Below are positions 10,430 through 22,874 of a DNA stretch of 64,000 nucleotides, one piece after another. Origin of the DNA: Lactarius indigo (Eukaryota; Basidiomycota; Agaricomycetes; Russulales; Russulaceae); the NCBI GenBank assembly GCA_025766275.1, contig JAFKAC010000033.1, positions 124,001 through 188,000 on the forward strand, in the 5' to 3' direction. The notes below the pieces were generated by a model, which worked only from the letters and a program-made list of their open reading frames with translations, had not been told where the DNA came from and made no database searches. The stretch's first letter is position 1; each line of letters starts with the position of its first letter. The translations under genes were made by a program, and so were the position numbers.

Positions 10430-11274
10430 ATTGGACCCTATCCATGCAAGGTAGTGCTGGAGGGATAAGGTCTGTGCCCTGGATAGTGTCTGTTACCTGG
10501 GGCATGGATAGGAGGAGGGGGGGAGTGTATATTCCTTCAACAGCTGTTTCTGAAGCTTCACAACAATTTCTGGCAAATACCCACCACCACTACCACCAGA
10601 GGGCCCATATGAGGACTTGTCAGGGGCAAAGTCCTCATCAGAAGCTAAAAAAACTATCATCATCCTCCAGTGAGTCCAATTGACTAGAACTAGAGCCAGA
10701 TTCAGAGCCAGGGTCTGGAGCAGCATCCAAGGTCTCCTCTAGGATCCTGAAGATGACAGAGCTGTCATCCTCATGCTCCTGGTCTGATATATTGTCCAAC
10801 TCCTGTATATCCATAGAGCCCTCCTCCTGCAAGGACAATGGGGTGTCTATGCTGGCATTAGGACAAAGATATCATAAGTTCACAGTATATTACTTGCAAT
10901 CATCATTGGCCGTCATAGCATCATCATTGACCATCCTCCCCTCTGGAAATGGGGGTGAACTAATAGGGGCAATAGCTAGATCTAAGCAGATCAGTATTAA
11001 TTGGGAGCATAAAAATTAAGTGCTTACCATCTGAATAAAGAGATCCAAGTTGCCTGGATAACTGTGACTCCTCAATGAGGCTGCTGAGCAGCTCTGAAAT
11101 CTGGTGTTGACAGCTCTGGACAAAGTTCACAGTGTCCTGAGGTGCACCAGATGCTATCAGATTATATAGATGCTTCAGGTTTTCCTTGGAGTGAATCCTA
11201 ATGGTCCTCTTGAAAAGCTCCTTATTTGAGGTGCACTTGAAGCATGGGCAAATATATTTAATTATTGGTGCCAT

Positions 11275-11558
11275 TGTTGTTGTGGGAAGGTGTATATACA
11301 GGTCTGGTAGCACAAAAACTATCTGCTGATGGACTACAGATAACAAGTTGCAAGTTTTGAGTCTTTGTAGCCCTGGGCCAGCCATTCTGTGATTTGTCAG
11401 GGGCTAACTGGAGCAAGTAAACATATTGACTTATGTTTTTGCTTTCCTTGCTTCTTTGTTCATTCATTCATTCTCTCCACCTTCAGCATTCCTTCCCCAT
11501 TCCCTCTTCCTCTCATTCCTATCTTCTTCCATCTTCCCTTCCCATCTATTCTTCTTGC
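11275..11558. other. Spacer between divergent Tnp2 and Ngaro ORF1 starts
   Basis: The 284-bp stretch is rich in C and T on the + strand from 11433 onward, as in many fungal promoters. No repeat end or RNA gene was recognised. Confidence 0.4.
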
Positions 11559-13384
11559 ATGTTGACTATTCTGGATGATTTTGATGAGCATCTTTTAGAC
11601 TTTGATGAGATGGACAAGGACAACTTGTTGGCGACTTGGTCTCACCCCCTAAGCATGATGTTTTTTGCAACCACAAGTACCCAGTTGTCTGCTGCAACAC
11701 CTCTCTCTTTTCTCTCAGGTTCTCAACCTTCTGGCCTCCCCATCAACATCATCACCTGCCTGACTCATGATGAACTCACACACAACCTGGAGTTCATGAA
11801 ATATGTCAATATGGTTGGCCACCTTCAAGAACTTCTCAGCTTGCAACAAAATACTTTGTCAGTGAATTGTGAGTCACATTTTGTCTTTTTTTTTCTATTT
11901 TTTACTCATCCTTTCCTCATCCTTCTCTAGCTACAGTTGCCAGTTCATTCACTTCATCCCTGCACCTGATGGTGACAAGCTGTAAGTGCTCTTTTTTCCT
12001 GTCATAATCGTACAGCTAATTTGTTTTTTTACAATTGTCAGCTCAAGCTATTAGCTCAGCTGCTTCATCTTTGAATCCAAGTGAGTTGGCCTTGCAAGTT
12101 GCTAGCTGGTCTAAGGCAGAGCAAGGCACGAGCGGTGCCTTAGAGCACAGTCTTCAAGTGAGCAGGCAAAAGCAGCACGTGCACATTCCTCTTTTGTGTG
12201 CCACCACCAGCCCACCCTGCTTTTCAACTGGTCTGATAAACTGGTATTACTTTTGCTTTTGAAAGAAAAAGAAAGAACACACACAAATAACGATCCCACA
12301 ATCAACATCTCCCTTGACCTATCCATCTTGCCCCATTGAATAGCCCAAAACCATGCTGTGCATCTTGAATGACCTGACATGGGACATCTGTCCAAGCTTT
12401 CAGGGTAATGAATGGGATTTTTTACGTCAGACCATGATTGACACTCACCTAGGAGTGGAACCCCTCACTGAGGAGGGTGCTGCTCTACAGTTGAAAGAGG
12501 CCTGGGCCAGGGAAAACAGCAACAAGATAACTGCCTGGAACGAACAACTAGAACAAGTCCGCACTGAGCAGGAAGAGCAGGACATGCAGGTGCAAGAAGA
12601 GGAAGATGTGCAACAGGTGCTCCAGGACAAGGAAACTGAAGAACAGCACAAGGAGGTAGAAAAGAACAAGCTGAGGCTCAATCCTTTCGACCCCAACCGC
12701 AGCCTGGGCAAATACATTGAGCTAAGGCCAGCACAATATGCCTTGAACAAAATTAACAATCTAGAGTATGTAGAGCTAGATTACTTCACTCTCAGGGGCT
12801 GCAAAGAGGCAGCCAGCGACTCCAACAAATCTGTCAGCCAGGATACCCTAGCCTTCACCCAGGTTGAAGGTTCCTTCACCATTCACCCCCTTGCCATGAT
12901 AAGACCCTCCAGGGGCATCAGATGCAACAAAGATCTGAGCTGGGAGGAAATGTTCAGCACCAAGAACACCATGCTTCACTTCATGGGAAAATCTCAGACC
13001 TGGCCAACCTCTCATGCCATATCTCTTGCAGCCTTTTATGTCATGCTGGAGCTTCACCCAAGGCGAAACCAAGACAACAGCAAAAAGATCCTCATTACTT
13101 ACCAGAGCAAAGTCAGATGTAAATGGTTCAATGCACTCAAGCATAATGAAGGTTTCAACATTGAGATTCTTAGTGAGGAGTATCTCCAGTTCATCACCAA
13201 AGAGGTCAATAAGAAAGCCCAAGACAAGAGGATTGATCAGGTGCCTTCCCTTTCCTCTCCCCTCCTGAAGCAAACTGCGCTAACAATCTCCTCCCTTTTT
13301 CTCTTTTCTTCCCCACCCTGTTTCCTTCCTTCTCTCACTCTCTCCCCATCCTATCACCTTTCACCCCACACCCTCTCGTTATGA
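11559..13384 (+). pseudogene. Ngaro Gag (ORF1), spliced
   Basis: Exon 1 (11559-11868, MLTILDDFDEHLLDFDEMDK), exon 2 (11931-11981) and exon 3 (from 12042) join through 62- and 60-nt GT-AG introns in one frame (..SVNSTVASSFTSS..TSSQAISSAASSLNPSEL). A further junction before 12353 is unclear. The main block reads GNEWDFLRQTMIDTHLG, then a Glu/Gln-rich coiled coil (12480-12680), then RLNPFDPNRSLGKYIELRPA, YALNKINNLEYVELDYFTLR, GCKEAASDSNKS, RPSRGIRC and ELHPRRNQ. This is the conserved Gag of basidiomycete YR elements. The coding block ends near 13239; 13240-13384 is probably not coding. Confidence 0.75.
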
Positions 13385-13427
13385 CAAAAACTGTCCTCCT
13401 TGCCATTCTCACACATCACTGCTGGCC

Positions 13428-15421
13428 ATGCCCCACACACTGACTTGCACCTTTCCTTGCATCACCAGCTATGCCCTGTGCAATGACATGCCTTGCCTCC
13501 TTGCTGTCAGCTATGCCCCACACACTGAAGACTCCCTCTTTCCTCCCATTGCTGGCCTCACCCCACACTATATAAAAAATAAAATAAAAAAACCTTATGC
13601 CACCGACCATGCCCCAACTGTGCTTCCTCCTGCCCTGATGGTCGCTGGCTATGCCTTGCACCTTGCTATGGCCTACCTGTTCATCACCCAGCTGCCATCA
13701 CACCACCAAACCACACAGATTGGCAGGGCACAAGCCGCCTATGAGGCATCTGTGGCATGCTCCTCCAGGCACCACCATGAGCAAGCTCAACAACCTTACA
13801 GCCACCAACGCTCTGCTTCCCCCCAGCGATCAAGCCCTCCAAGGAGGCACTACTGTTCTTGGTCTCCACAGGGCAACCAGAAACCAACACCTGATTGCTT
13901 GGAGATGTGTCCATGGGTGGCACCATGCCACAACAGGCTGAACAAACCCAAGGTTTTTCAGTCCAGTGCAGGCCTGCGTGGGGGAGTCTGTGTGGCATGC
14001 CTTGGCTGCCATGATCACACCTTTGCCAAATGTGATGGCTCCAAGCTGTGGGATGGCTCAGAAGGCTCCTCCAGAAAGAACGAGCAGGGGAGGCTCATTG
14101 CATCCAATGGCCTCCCCCTGTGCTTCAACTGGCAGGTTCAAAGAGGATGTTCCTCTGCGAGCCATCCTGAGCATCATAGGTGTTCTGGTTGTGAAAAAGC
14201 AACCATGGAGCCCAGTCTTGTCCTTGTGCAGAGAAGGCTTAAGCCCCGCACACCATATATCCTGGGCACTTGGGCTTCTGAGCTCACATGCCTTGACCTA
14301 CAAGCCAAGTTCCTGTCCCTGCTACAGGGTTTCATGGAGGGTTTTAACCTTGGAATTCTGCATATCTTACACACCTTTGCCCTGCCTAACCATCAATCTA
14401 TTAATTCCCTGCTTAATGTATATAATGGTATTGTTGAACATGAGTTTGCTTCAGGCCATTACATCAGCCCATTCTCACATAATCAACTGGAGGCTGTTCT
14501 GGGCCCCTTTCAAACCTCTCCCCTCTCCCTTGTTCCCAAAACTTCCAAACCTGGAAAATACCAAGCAGTTCACAATTTCTCGCACCCACATAACCCCCTC
14601 CCCAGCTTTGCTGCAATCAACTCCCACATCAACAGTGATGAATTCCCATGCACCTGGGGTACTTTCTCCACCATTGCACTTATTATCACACACTTACCCC
14701 CAGGCTCTCAGGCCTCTATGCGCAATGTCACAGAGGCCTACAGAACTATCCCAGCCACCCCTTCCCAGTGGCCCAGTTTGGTTGTTCCCTTACAAGCAAA
14801 CAACCAGTTGCTGTTAATGTATGTAATAACTTCAGCCTCACCTCAGCTGGGGGTGTCTATGGAGCTGTTGCAGACACAGGGACCAACATCTTCAGGGGCA
14901 ATGGCATCAGCCCAATCTCCAAGTGGGTTGATGACCATATCTTTTTCAGAATCGTGTGAGATCACCTGCCAGACTACAACGTGCAGCATCTCTCCTGGTG
15001 CAACAGGATACATGCTCACAGCAGGCACAGGCTGGAGGGTGGCCATGTATGGTATGGGGGGAAGAGCCTGCCCAACAACTCCACTGAGGAGTTTGATGAG
15101 GACTATAGCACAATCCTACAGGACTTGGCAGGGGTCTCCATGCACACAGCACATGACCTTCCCTTCTCCTATGCCAACACAGATATCGACACACTCTCCA
15201 TTCACCTTGGCATCAGGTGGGAGTCATCCAAAACAGTACTGTTTGGAACTGAGATTCCATACCTTGGACTGCTATGGAACCTGCAGACACACTACGTACA
15301 CTTACTCAAGAAAAAGAGGGTTAAGTGCAGGCCTGGCTGCCATCGAAGAATGGGAGGGCTGGTGCACCCACAACCTACTCAAAACTCAAAAACTATACAG
15401 AAAACTTCTGCACACCTCACT
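13428..15421 (+). pseudogene. Ngaro zinc region and reverse transcriptase, frameshifted
   Basis: 13428-13680 is low-complexity linker with near-repeats of 'ctatgccccacacac'. Cys-rich segments follow (CVACLGCHDHTFAKC; CFNWQVQRGCSSASHPEHHR). The RT starts near 14330: GKYQAVHNFSHPHNPLPSFA, HLPPGSQASMRNVTEAYRTI. A frameshift near 14810 moves it to LTSAGGVYGAVADTGTNIFR and the catalytic KWVDDHIFF; there is a stop at 14957. Then come FDEDYSTILQDLAG, IHLGIRWESSKTVLF and PYLGLLWNLQTH, and after another shift EGWCTHNLLKTQKLYRKLLH. The sequence ends abruptly at 15421 where LTR B' begins. The long open frame at 13428-15437 is only partly the true frame. Confidence 0.85.
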
Positions 15422-15631
15422 TGTTATGCTCCACTAGCGCTAGTCCAACTTGGACTCAAGATGGTGTAGGTGACTTTGCTAAGACTAGGTGAATGGGAAC
15501 CTTGTGTCAACTGAATGCAGGCTGAACAGGGGCACTATGGGCACATGCTGCAGCAAAGATGAAGAAGTACTATCCCTTGGTGGATAGATGTGGAAGCACA
15601 CTTAGTCCAGGACTAAGGCAAACAATAGACA

Positions 15632-16763
15632 TGTTGATAAGTAGCCTGTGCGCACTTAGCAGCTCTAATGGACTTGCAGATATGGACTGCTTTAGATTAG
15701 ATATATTGGACTTATGTAGATTAGATTTGATCTGTACAATCTGGTGCTTCCATGACATCACTGTACAATAACATCATATGGACTACTCCAGACTCTTCAT
15801 TGTACTCCTTCCCTTGTTCTCTTTCTAGTGTTATCTTTATTGTGATGTCACTATGATATCATACTTGCCTAGACTTTCTTTTGTTCTATATGCCTTGTTC
15901 TCCTTATGCACACTCCTTTGTCCTGCTGTAGAACAAAGCATCCCTTGTACTCTGTGACTTGTAGTTACTTCCCTTGTACTAGTGTCATGTCTCTGTACAG
16001 TATAAGTAGACTGCTTGTATGCCCTGGTCCACATCAGTTCTCACTCTGTTGTGTGCCAGGTAAAGTCTTCCCTCTGTAATACTATTATCAGTTCTCACTC
16101 TGTTGTGTGCCAGACTTCCACTTTGCTTCACTCTGCTTGACACCTGTTATGATCTGATGCTTCGGACCTCAGTTACAGAGCTACTACTGTTGGTGGCGCT
16201 ACTTGTCTTGATCTGAACGTCTCTTTACTCCATCTAGTCTCTTTGCCTCTGTGTGGGCCTGTGTTCATGTTGTTTGGAACCTCGCCCTATATAAACCTGT
16301 ACTATAGACTGTAGGAAGCCAGACTTGGCTTCGTTTGCAATCTAGCAACCTTGCCTCCGTACCTTGGTGTGACTTTGCCTTATCCCCCTCTTCTTGTGCA
16401 TCCCCTACCTCAGTCCCTAACCAGGACACTTCAAAGTCTTTGCAGTTGAACTATATCAATGCGTCACACCTGTTATACTCTGTGCACTAGCAAGATCAAG
16501 TGTAGAGAAGTGTCAGACACTTTGGACGAGGAGTCCTACATTACAGAGTAGTGCTGCACCCTGTGCCACACTTTTGCCACTTGTATTTTGTAGCAATAAG
16601 ACAACAGAAGTCTTTGCTTGATACTTGTGTGATTTGAGACTTCTAGAACCCACGCCCCTGCTAGGGCGTAACAACACCCCTGTGCTGCTTCTAGTCACCC
16701 TCTATATCTCACCACAGACTTCTTAGCCCTCTGTGAGTATAGTTCTTATGTGTCTGTTCATCA
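15632..16763 (+). repeat. Solo copia LTR C with a nested G LTR, TSD AGACA
   Basis: It starts TGTTGATAAGTAGCC and ends CTGTTCATCA, with AGACA at 15627-15631 and 16764-16768. Without the G insert it is about 600 bp. It contains the family's 'tataagtag' promoter-like box and a partly duplicated block 'atcagttctcactctg..tgtgtgccag'. Confidence 0.92.
16145..16673 (+). repeat. Solo LTR of family G, TSD ACACC
   Basis: 529 bp, from TGTTATGATCTG to GGGCGTAACA, flanked by ACACC at 16140-16144 and 16674-16678. A TATATAAA box lies near 16288. This is the only copy in the window; its internal region is unknown. It is the fourth nesting level: Ngaro, B' LTR, C LTR, G LTR. Confidence 0.88.
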
Positions 16764-16979
16764 AGACAAGTCAAGGGAGTGGATTGAAGAAGACCAAGAT
16801 GGGGACTCTTGGTCTTCTGGAGCAACTACTTATACAAATACACATGGGCTTTAAAGCGCTGCTGGAACAATGGGAACCAATAGTGTAACTAGCTTGAACC
16901 CTAGTACAGCTATCCTAGTAATGAGTCATACACAAGTTGTAATCACATGCAAACTACCATGCTGACTGATACGAAGTAA

Positions 16980-17721
16980 ATGGGGCTCCTTGAACTGCAA
17001 CCACCACCATGGGCAGTTTTTCCCACACCTGGGCTAGGACCACCACTCACACCTTTATAGAACCATCGAAACCCACTCATATTAGAGTTGCCCTACCAGG
17101 CATGATAGTGTACCCACTGAACGTCTGACCACTACCATGATATACCCACTGAATGTGAAACATTGAATGTTGCACACCCAAAGTTGAATGTTGAACTGCA
17201 CACTGAATAATAATCACCAAACACAACCACAATAAGAACAAACAGCCAAACAGTAGAAACAAATAGACACGTCAGCCCCGGCTATGGAGGTAACCTGGGG
17301 AAGATACAATAAATCCTCCATTTTGACAAGCCCACTTAGCAAACAAAACAACAAACTATGAAAATAAAGAAGTGTCCCATTCACCCAGCTCATGGAGGCA
17401 ACCTGGGAAAAAGCCCTGAAAAAGCCCTCTAGTCTGCCAGATAGGTGGACACACAATTGTGAGATTTTAGTGGGTAGGAATGCACGCCAGTCCCAGGCTG
17501 CCAATGGCAATGATAATGTGCCTTGAGTCCCACACTGCCCCTACACCAGGGGTGTACTTTAATTTGTATTTTCCCTCACTCTGGGCTCCGGCCCAGCTTT
17601 CACAAGTTAGGCAGGGCTGATACCTACAATCTCCTGCTGCCTAACACCTAATTACGGAAATCACCTACTATAGATAGTATGTGCTTTCCAAATTTAGAAC
17701 ACTTTCCAAAAAAAAAAAAAA
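16980..17721 (+). mobile_element. Non-coding retroposon with poly(A) tail and 15-bp TSD
   Basis: It is flanked by actgatacgaagtaa (16965-16979) and actgatacaaagtaa (17722-17736, one mismatch), and ends in about 14 A residues (17708-17721). The 742-bp body has no convincing ORF and no clear A/B boxes. Internally, two similar blocks ('tggaggtaacctgggg' near 17286 and 'tggaggcaacctggga' near 17393) hint at a duplicated unit. It could be a SINE with an unusual head, a truncated LINE 3' end, or a processed transcript. It is inserted in the B' LTR. Confidence 0.75.
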
Positions 17722-17912
17722 ACTGATACAAAGTAATAGTCCATGACTAATAAGGAGTCAGACTGTAGTCATAACCAGTCGTGAGTTGGAATCTGCAGGA
17801 CAACTGTAACACTACCCCCTTTTCAGATGTGAGGCCCACCTCACATAAAGGCTGACAGAGGCCAGTCCTTCTGGACCTCTTCAATACGTTGGAACATGTC
17901 AGCCCACTCGAG

Positions 17913-19088
17913 TCAATAGATAGAATCCAGCTTATCTTGTGTGATGTTCTCTAGCTGGAGCCTGACCTCCCTGAGGCACACCATCAACCAATCTTTATGG
18001 AACACAGCAGCTTGAAAACAGTGAATCTCTGCTGTAAGAGACTTGTCACCTATCTTCTTGAGTGCACGGTCAGTGGTGTTGCCTTCTTTGACCATGATGA
18101 GATCTTTGTGAGTGATAAAAGCTATATTGTTGTGGGGGCAGCAAGGTTGGGTGTATAGGGGTTGGCCATATATGTACAGCAACCCATTTACTAGCCCTAG
18201 TACAAATGGGCTTCCACACAGGACCATTTGTACATGGTCAGCTTCTACAACTTGCCCTCTGGGGAGCTTGACTGGGAAGGAAATTGAATTGGGTCCCCTA
18301 TTGTGCTTGAACCCTTCTGGTGCCAGGAGGGATGCAGGATCATCGTTGGGAGATTGGGGCTCGTGGGGCACCATTTGGAAGACTCTGATGTCTCCTCGGT
18401 ACATGGGATCTCCATTGGTGTAGATGATGTAAGGGGTGGCATTGGGATCATCAGTGTGGCTTTGTGTTCTGATAAAGGGGTGTCTCGCTGGGTAATAATC
18501 ACTATCTTCATGGATAGCATCACCTCCCTCCAGTACTTCTGCCTTGCCCTTCTCACCTTCCTGCACATCTCCGCTAGGTGTAATTGCTCGTCCTGCCACT
18601 TGCATGCTGTCTCCTTCCACTGCTCCTCCCATGCTCAGAGTGTCTGGGCACTTGTCAGCACTTGGGAGAGCCACTTGAAGGGTGGTAAGTTCTTCTTGGG
18701 TGATGGGGGTGGTGTTGAATTGTTGACTGGTATCAGGGTTGATGAGGTTGTAAGTGGGGGTGGTGTTGTTGGTGAGGACCCCTCCGGTAGGTAAGGGGAA
18801 TTGCCTTTGGATGGTGTCCCACTCTTGCTGGGTGATAAGCCCCTCTTTGTCAGGGACATCTTCAGGAGCTTGGAAGGTGTGTACCGTGTTATGGGCCACC
18901 GCACCTCTCATGAGATGTTCAAGGTGTGTGGTGTGTGGTGTGGAGGCATTGGTAGGAGTCATGAGAATGAGAGAGGTAGAAGTGGGTGATGGAGACTTAG
19001 CATGGCAACGGGCTGTCTTAATATGCACCTCTTGGTCAGGGTTTGAAGCTTTGAAGTCCTGATATGGCTTTGTCAGCAAAGACATCAT
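17913..19088 (-). pseudogene. B' chromodomain tail and accessory module
   Basis: An open frame of 391 codons on the minus strand. It starts inside the region after the chromodomain (FKASNPDQEVHIKTARCHAK, matching B), passes through a Thr/Pro/acidic linker, then the conserved core: SFPVKLPRGQVVEADHVQMV, YGQPLYTQP, TDRALKKIGDKSLTAEIHCF. A short helical end (LREVRLQLENITQDKL) stops at 17913. There is no zinc-knuckle tail. The same region in B is fused in frame to Pol. Here the chromodomain lies in an overlapping frame (19257-19036), so a frameshift separates them. Confidence 0.82.
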
Positions 19089-22000
19089 CCTTATCTACCC
19101 ACTGATTATCCAAGTCAGGGTAGCCCTTCCATTTGATGAGGTACTGAAGCCAACATCTTCTGCCAAATTGCTGAGAGTCCAGAATCTTCTCAACTTCATA
19201 TTCTTCCTCATTATCTACCAAATCTGATGGTGGGTGCTGATAATTTGGCCTGTGCATGGGTGTCTCATGATAATGTTAGAAAGCGACCTATAGAGGGCCC
19301 TTGAGTCACAGAGGACACAAGGGGACTGCAGAGGAGGATATAAGACTATATTGATCAAAGTAAAGATAGTTACTCACCTGCAGAGGAGGATATAAGACTA
19401 AAGCCATATTTTCTGTCCTCTGCAGGATATATCAACCTGACTAAGCATATCTAAATAAGGTAATTCCACTTAGAGCAATGTACAGTCACAGAATAGGTGA
19501 AAACAGCAACACTTTAACCACAAATAATAGATAGGGTGTGAGAAGGTCTATGTGGAAGACATCATGGATACTCCACTGCATGGGAAGTTCAAGGTGATAA
19601 TTGACAGGGGACATCACCTGGATGACCTTAAAAGGTCCATGGCACTTTGCAGCTAGTTTTGTGGTTGGTTGATGTGTTTGTAAGTGGCATCCCTCAAGCC
19701 ACACAAGGTCCCCCTTTTTGAACTTTGGTGTATCTTTGTGCTTGACCCATGACTTCTGTGCTCAGAACATACAGGAGAAGGCATGCTGTTGTGCCTGTTT
19801 GAACTGGTCTAGCTGTAAAGATACTTGTGGAATAGGGGATGGTCTGTCAATCCAGTCAGCATGGGGATTGAACCCTGATAAGAGGAAGAAGGGTGGTTCC
19901 TGTGTGGTCTCATTGGGCCAGTTGTTACGTGTGAATTCTGCCATAGGTAGATAATGGACCCAGTCAGCTTGTCATTCATTTACCCAAAAGTGGAGGTACT
20001 GTTCCAGCCACTAATTTGTTTGTTCCAATTGGCCATCCATCCTTGGGTGATAAGCTGTTGAGATATTTTGACTGATGTCAAGAATTTTTGCATATCTCTT
20101 GCATAAACTTGGATACAAATCAGGGGTCTCAATCACTGATTACATGCAAGGGAAGTCCGAATTGTGGGAAGACAGGGGAGACATACAGGGCGGCTGTTCC
20201 TTCTGCTGTTATCTCTTTGTTACAGGGGATAAAGATCGCCACTTTGGTGCAATCATGATCTGTTACCATCAGAATAGAATCATACCTGTGGGATACGGGA
20301 AGTTTAGTAATAAAGTCCATGGTGATAGTCTCAAATGGCAGGGCTTCTGGTTTAGGGTAGATGGGTTGTAGTGGTGCTTGGATAGGACAAAGGTTGACTT
20401 TGTGCTGCTGGCACTCCGTGCAACCTTTGACATAGTCTGTGACATCATTCTTCATCTGTGGCCACCAATAATGTCGTTCCATAAGTTGAAGAGTGCGTTT
20501 GATCCCTGGATGACCATAGACAGGAGAATCATGATGTGCAGCAATAATAGTACATTTGTTGTGAATGCCACTGGTAACCACATGACGGCTGTCTTTGTAC
20601 CATGTCCCTTCAATGTCTTTCAGTTTGTGAGTGTCGATCCAAGGTTTTAACTTAGCTTTGTCCTGTTTGTAAACTGGGTGGACAGGCATCATCCCCACAG
20701 GTAAGATTTCAGACCTCCAGTGGTCTGTATGGGGCTCTTCCTGTAGTGTGTTTGCTTGTGCAAAGACATGTTCTGATAGCACCATGATCCCCTCATTGTT
20801 GTTTTCGCCTTGGTTGTAGTTGGGTTGGCAAGAGAGGGCATCAGCACATCCATTTGAGGTGCCTTTGATGTGATGAATTTCAAAGTTGTATTCTGAGAGC
20901 TCGAGTACTTCCCTGGCAATGTGCCTGCTGATCTTCTGTGGCAATTTCCAGTATTGGAGATTGAGATGGTCAGAAAAGACCTTAATTTTGTGGGGAGAGC
21001 CCACTAGAGGGGCCTCCAGTGTCTGAATGCTTTAACAATGGCCAGTAATTCTAGGTTGTATATGTTGTAATTTCATTCTGCTTTGTTGAGTGTGGAAGAG
21101 TAGTAGCCAATAGGGTGTTGTTTGCCATCTTCTTTATGTTGGAGAAGGACTGTGCCAGTTGCAAAACCCGACGCATCAACTTCTAATTTGAATTGTTGAG
21201 TGAGATCTGGATGTGTGAGAACTGGTTCACTTGTGATGAGGGTTTGGAGGTCTTGGAATGCCTTTTCTTCCTCTGTTCCCCAGTGCCATTTGGTGTCTTT
21301 ATGTGTGAGTTTGTTGAGTGGGCATGCTTTGGTGGTGAAGCCATGGATAAAAGTTCGGTAAAAATTGCAAAAACTAAGGAAAGAGTGGATGTCCTTAACT
21401 TTGGTTGGTGTAGGCCAGTCCTTAATGCCCAAAATTTTGACAGGGTCCATGCATGTCACCCCCTTTTCAAGGATTACCCCCAGGTAATCCATACGTGGGG
21501 AGTGGAAGAGGCATTTTTCCAGCTTGTAGTACAGGTCATGTTCTGCAGAGACATGGAGTACATCTCAAACTGCTTCAATGTGGTCTTCCAAAGAGTATTT
21601 GAGTCCTGTTGTGATGCCAATATCATCCATATAAACCCATATGACTGTTCCGTGAGCTTTGTGTTTGGCGATAATATCCCTGAAGATGAAGTTCATCATA
21701 GTCTGGAATGTGGCCGGGGAGTTGGTTAAGCTGAAAAACATCACCGTTGGTTTGAATAGCCCATATCACATTTTGAATGCTGCTTTTCCTTGTTGCCTTC
21801 TGTAATATGCACGTTATTATACCCCCACTGAACATCTAGTTTGGTGTAGATATGGGTGTTGCTAAGATCTGTGATGAGGTCCAAAATAAGAGGGAGAGGG
21901 TATTGATTGTGGATTGTGACAGTGTTGATTTTTCTATAGTCCTGTATGGGGCATAGCTTTCCATCCTTCTTTTTGATAAAGAAAATGGATGAGGTGTATG

Positions 22001-22874
22001 GGGATTTGGAGGGTCGTATATACCCTTTCTTTAATTGTTCATCAATCTATTCATGCAATTTCTTGTCTTCTTCTTGGGTCATGGGATATATTTTGCAGTT
22101 GATGGTGTCTGCTGTTCCTGGTTTGAACTCAATTGTGTGATCCCAGGGCCTGCTGGGAGGGAACCTGTCTGAAGCCCCTTCACTGAAGAGATGTGTGAAT
22201 TCTTAATATTCCAGGGGTAGCTCTGCTTTGGTGGTGTATTGTTGAGCAGCAATGGCTAGATCAGTGGCAGTTGCCCTGATTCAACATCCTTCCTTGAATT
22301 GCTGCCGTTGTTCATCAGTAATGACACAGAAGTGTACCACCTCATAGTCATTGTTCTGCACTGAGGTTGCCACCATGATGGGTGTAATGTGCTCAATACA
22401 TGGATTGACTGACCGGATTATGATAGGGAGCATTGCTTCATGTATTGCTGCTTGTGACCATTTGATATGAGGGTCGTATATGGCCAGCCATGGGTATCCC
22501 AACACAATGTCTTCATTTCCTATGTCGGTGATGAGGAAGTGTATCTTTTTGTTAATTCCTTTAGTTTGAACATCAACATCAATATAATGAGTGATATGCC
22601 CCAATTTGTTTTTGGTGTTATTGAAGTTCCATATTTTCTTTGGGACATCAAGTTGCTTGGTCCCAAATCCCGTCCATCTAATGAAGGAGGGTCTCATGAA
22701 GCAATGGGTTGCTCCTGAGTTGACTAATGCTTGTATGTTGGCCATTGCATAACTGGTGCAAATCAATACTGGAACTCTCATAGAATGATAGTGAGTCATG
22801 ATTACACTGTTACAATTAACCACCCTCACCCAGGCCGATGGGTTCAGGCATCCTGAAAACCCTCCTTTTTCCAT
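19036..22874 (-). pseudogene. B' Pol remnants: protease, RT, RNase H, integrase, chromodomain
   Basis: Protease 22874-22281 (ALVNSGATHCFM; the Asp of DSG has become Asn). RT 22280-21500 with frameshifts (YMDDIG at about 21635). RNase H 21492-20860 (LEVDASGFATGTVLLQ; KVFSDHLNLQYW). Integrase 20860-19535 with the zinc site (HHDSPVYGHPGIKRTL, GCTECQQHK), core (FETITMDFITKLP) and end (HLQTHQPTTKLAAKCHGPFK). Chromodomain 19257-19036 (EEYEVEKILDSQQFGRRCWL, LIKWKGYPDLDNQWVDKDDV). A solo A LTR splits the integrase end from the chromodomain. Many stops and shifts; inactive. Confidence 0.88.
19274..19529 (-). repeat. Complete 256-bp solo copia LTR A (minus)
   Basis: It starts TGTTAGAAAGCGACC and ends CCACAAATAATA. 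Flanks are GATAA (19269-19273) and GATAG (19530-19534), a 5-bp TSD with one later change; B reads TTATC at the equivalent place. It has the same length as the solo copy at 10036. Confidence 0.9.

Larger units (their letters stand above)
8841..11274 (-). pseudogene. CACTA (En/Spm) Tnp2-type transposase, spliced, truncated
   Basis: The ATG is at 11274 (MAPIIKYICPCFKCTSNKEL, a Cys-rich head typical of fungal Tnp2). Introns of 85 nt (11027-10943) and 42 nt (10893-10852), both GT-AG, join exons 1-3 in one frame (..SDEGRMVNDDAMTANDDCN). An acidic linker follows, then LYRARKLAEDLTGLHPSFID, CPKHCMAYTG, HHRDECLKRTLDVL, ALSISTDGAQLTMKKQSNMW, the characteristic IPGPSAPGNIESFIYPLFEE, and MWTWDAIDSSYFVLRAYLCG, GMAGHSALYGDC. 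Two copia LTRs sit in it, and a C LTR removes the end after TLPSSFC. It would cut and paste CACTA DNA; this copy is dead. No terminal CACTA repeat was found. Confidence 0.85.
15422..17811 (-). repeat. 3' LTR of B', carrying two nested inserts
   Basis: The pieces 15422-15631, 16764-16979 and 17722-17811 align in order with the complement of the 509-bp B LTR (TGTTATGCTCCAC ... ACTGTAACA). Removing the C LTR (15632-16763) and the retroposon (16980-17721), with their duplications, leaves about 496 bp. The polypurine tract (complement 'gaaaagggggtag') adjoins at 17812-17824. Confidence 0.88.

Noticed and set aside
13428..15437. 669-codon ORF as a single intact protein
   Set aside because: Conserved RT motifs move between frames within it; the true protein has several frameshifts and the last codons are LTR B'.
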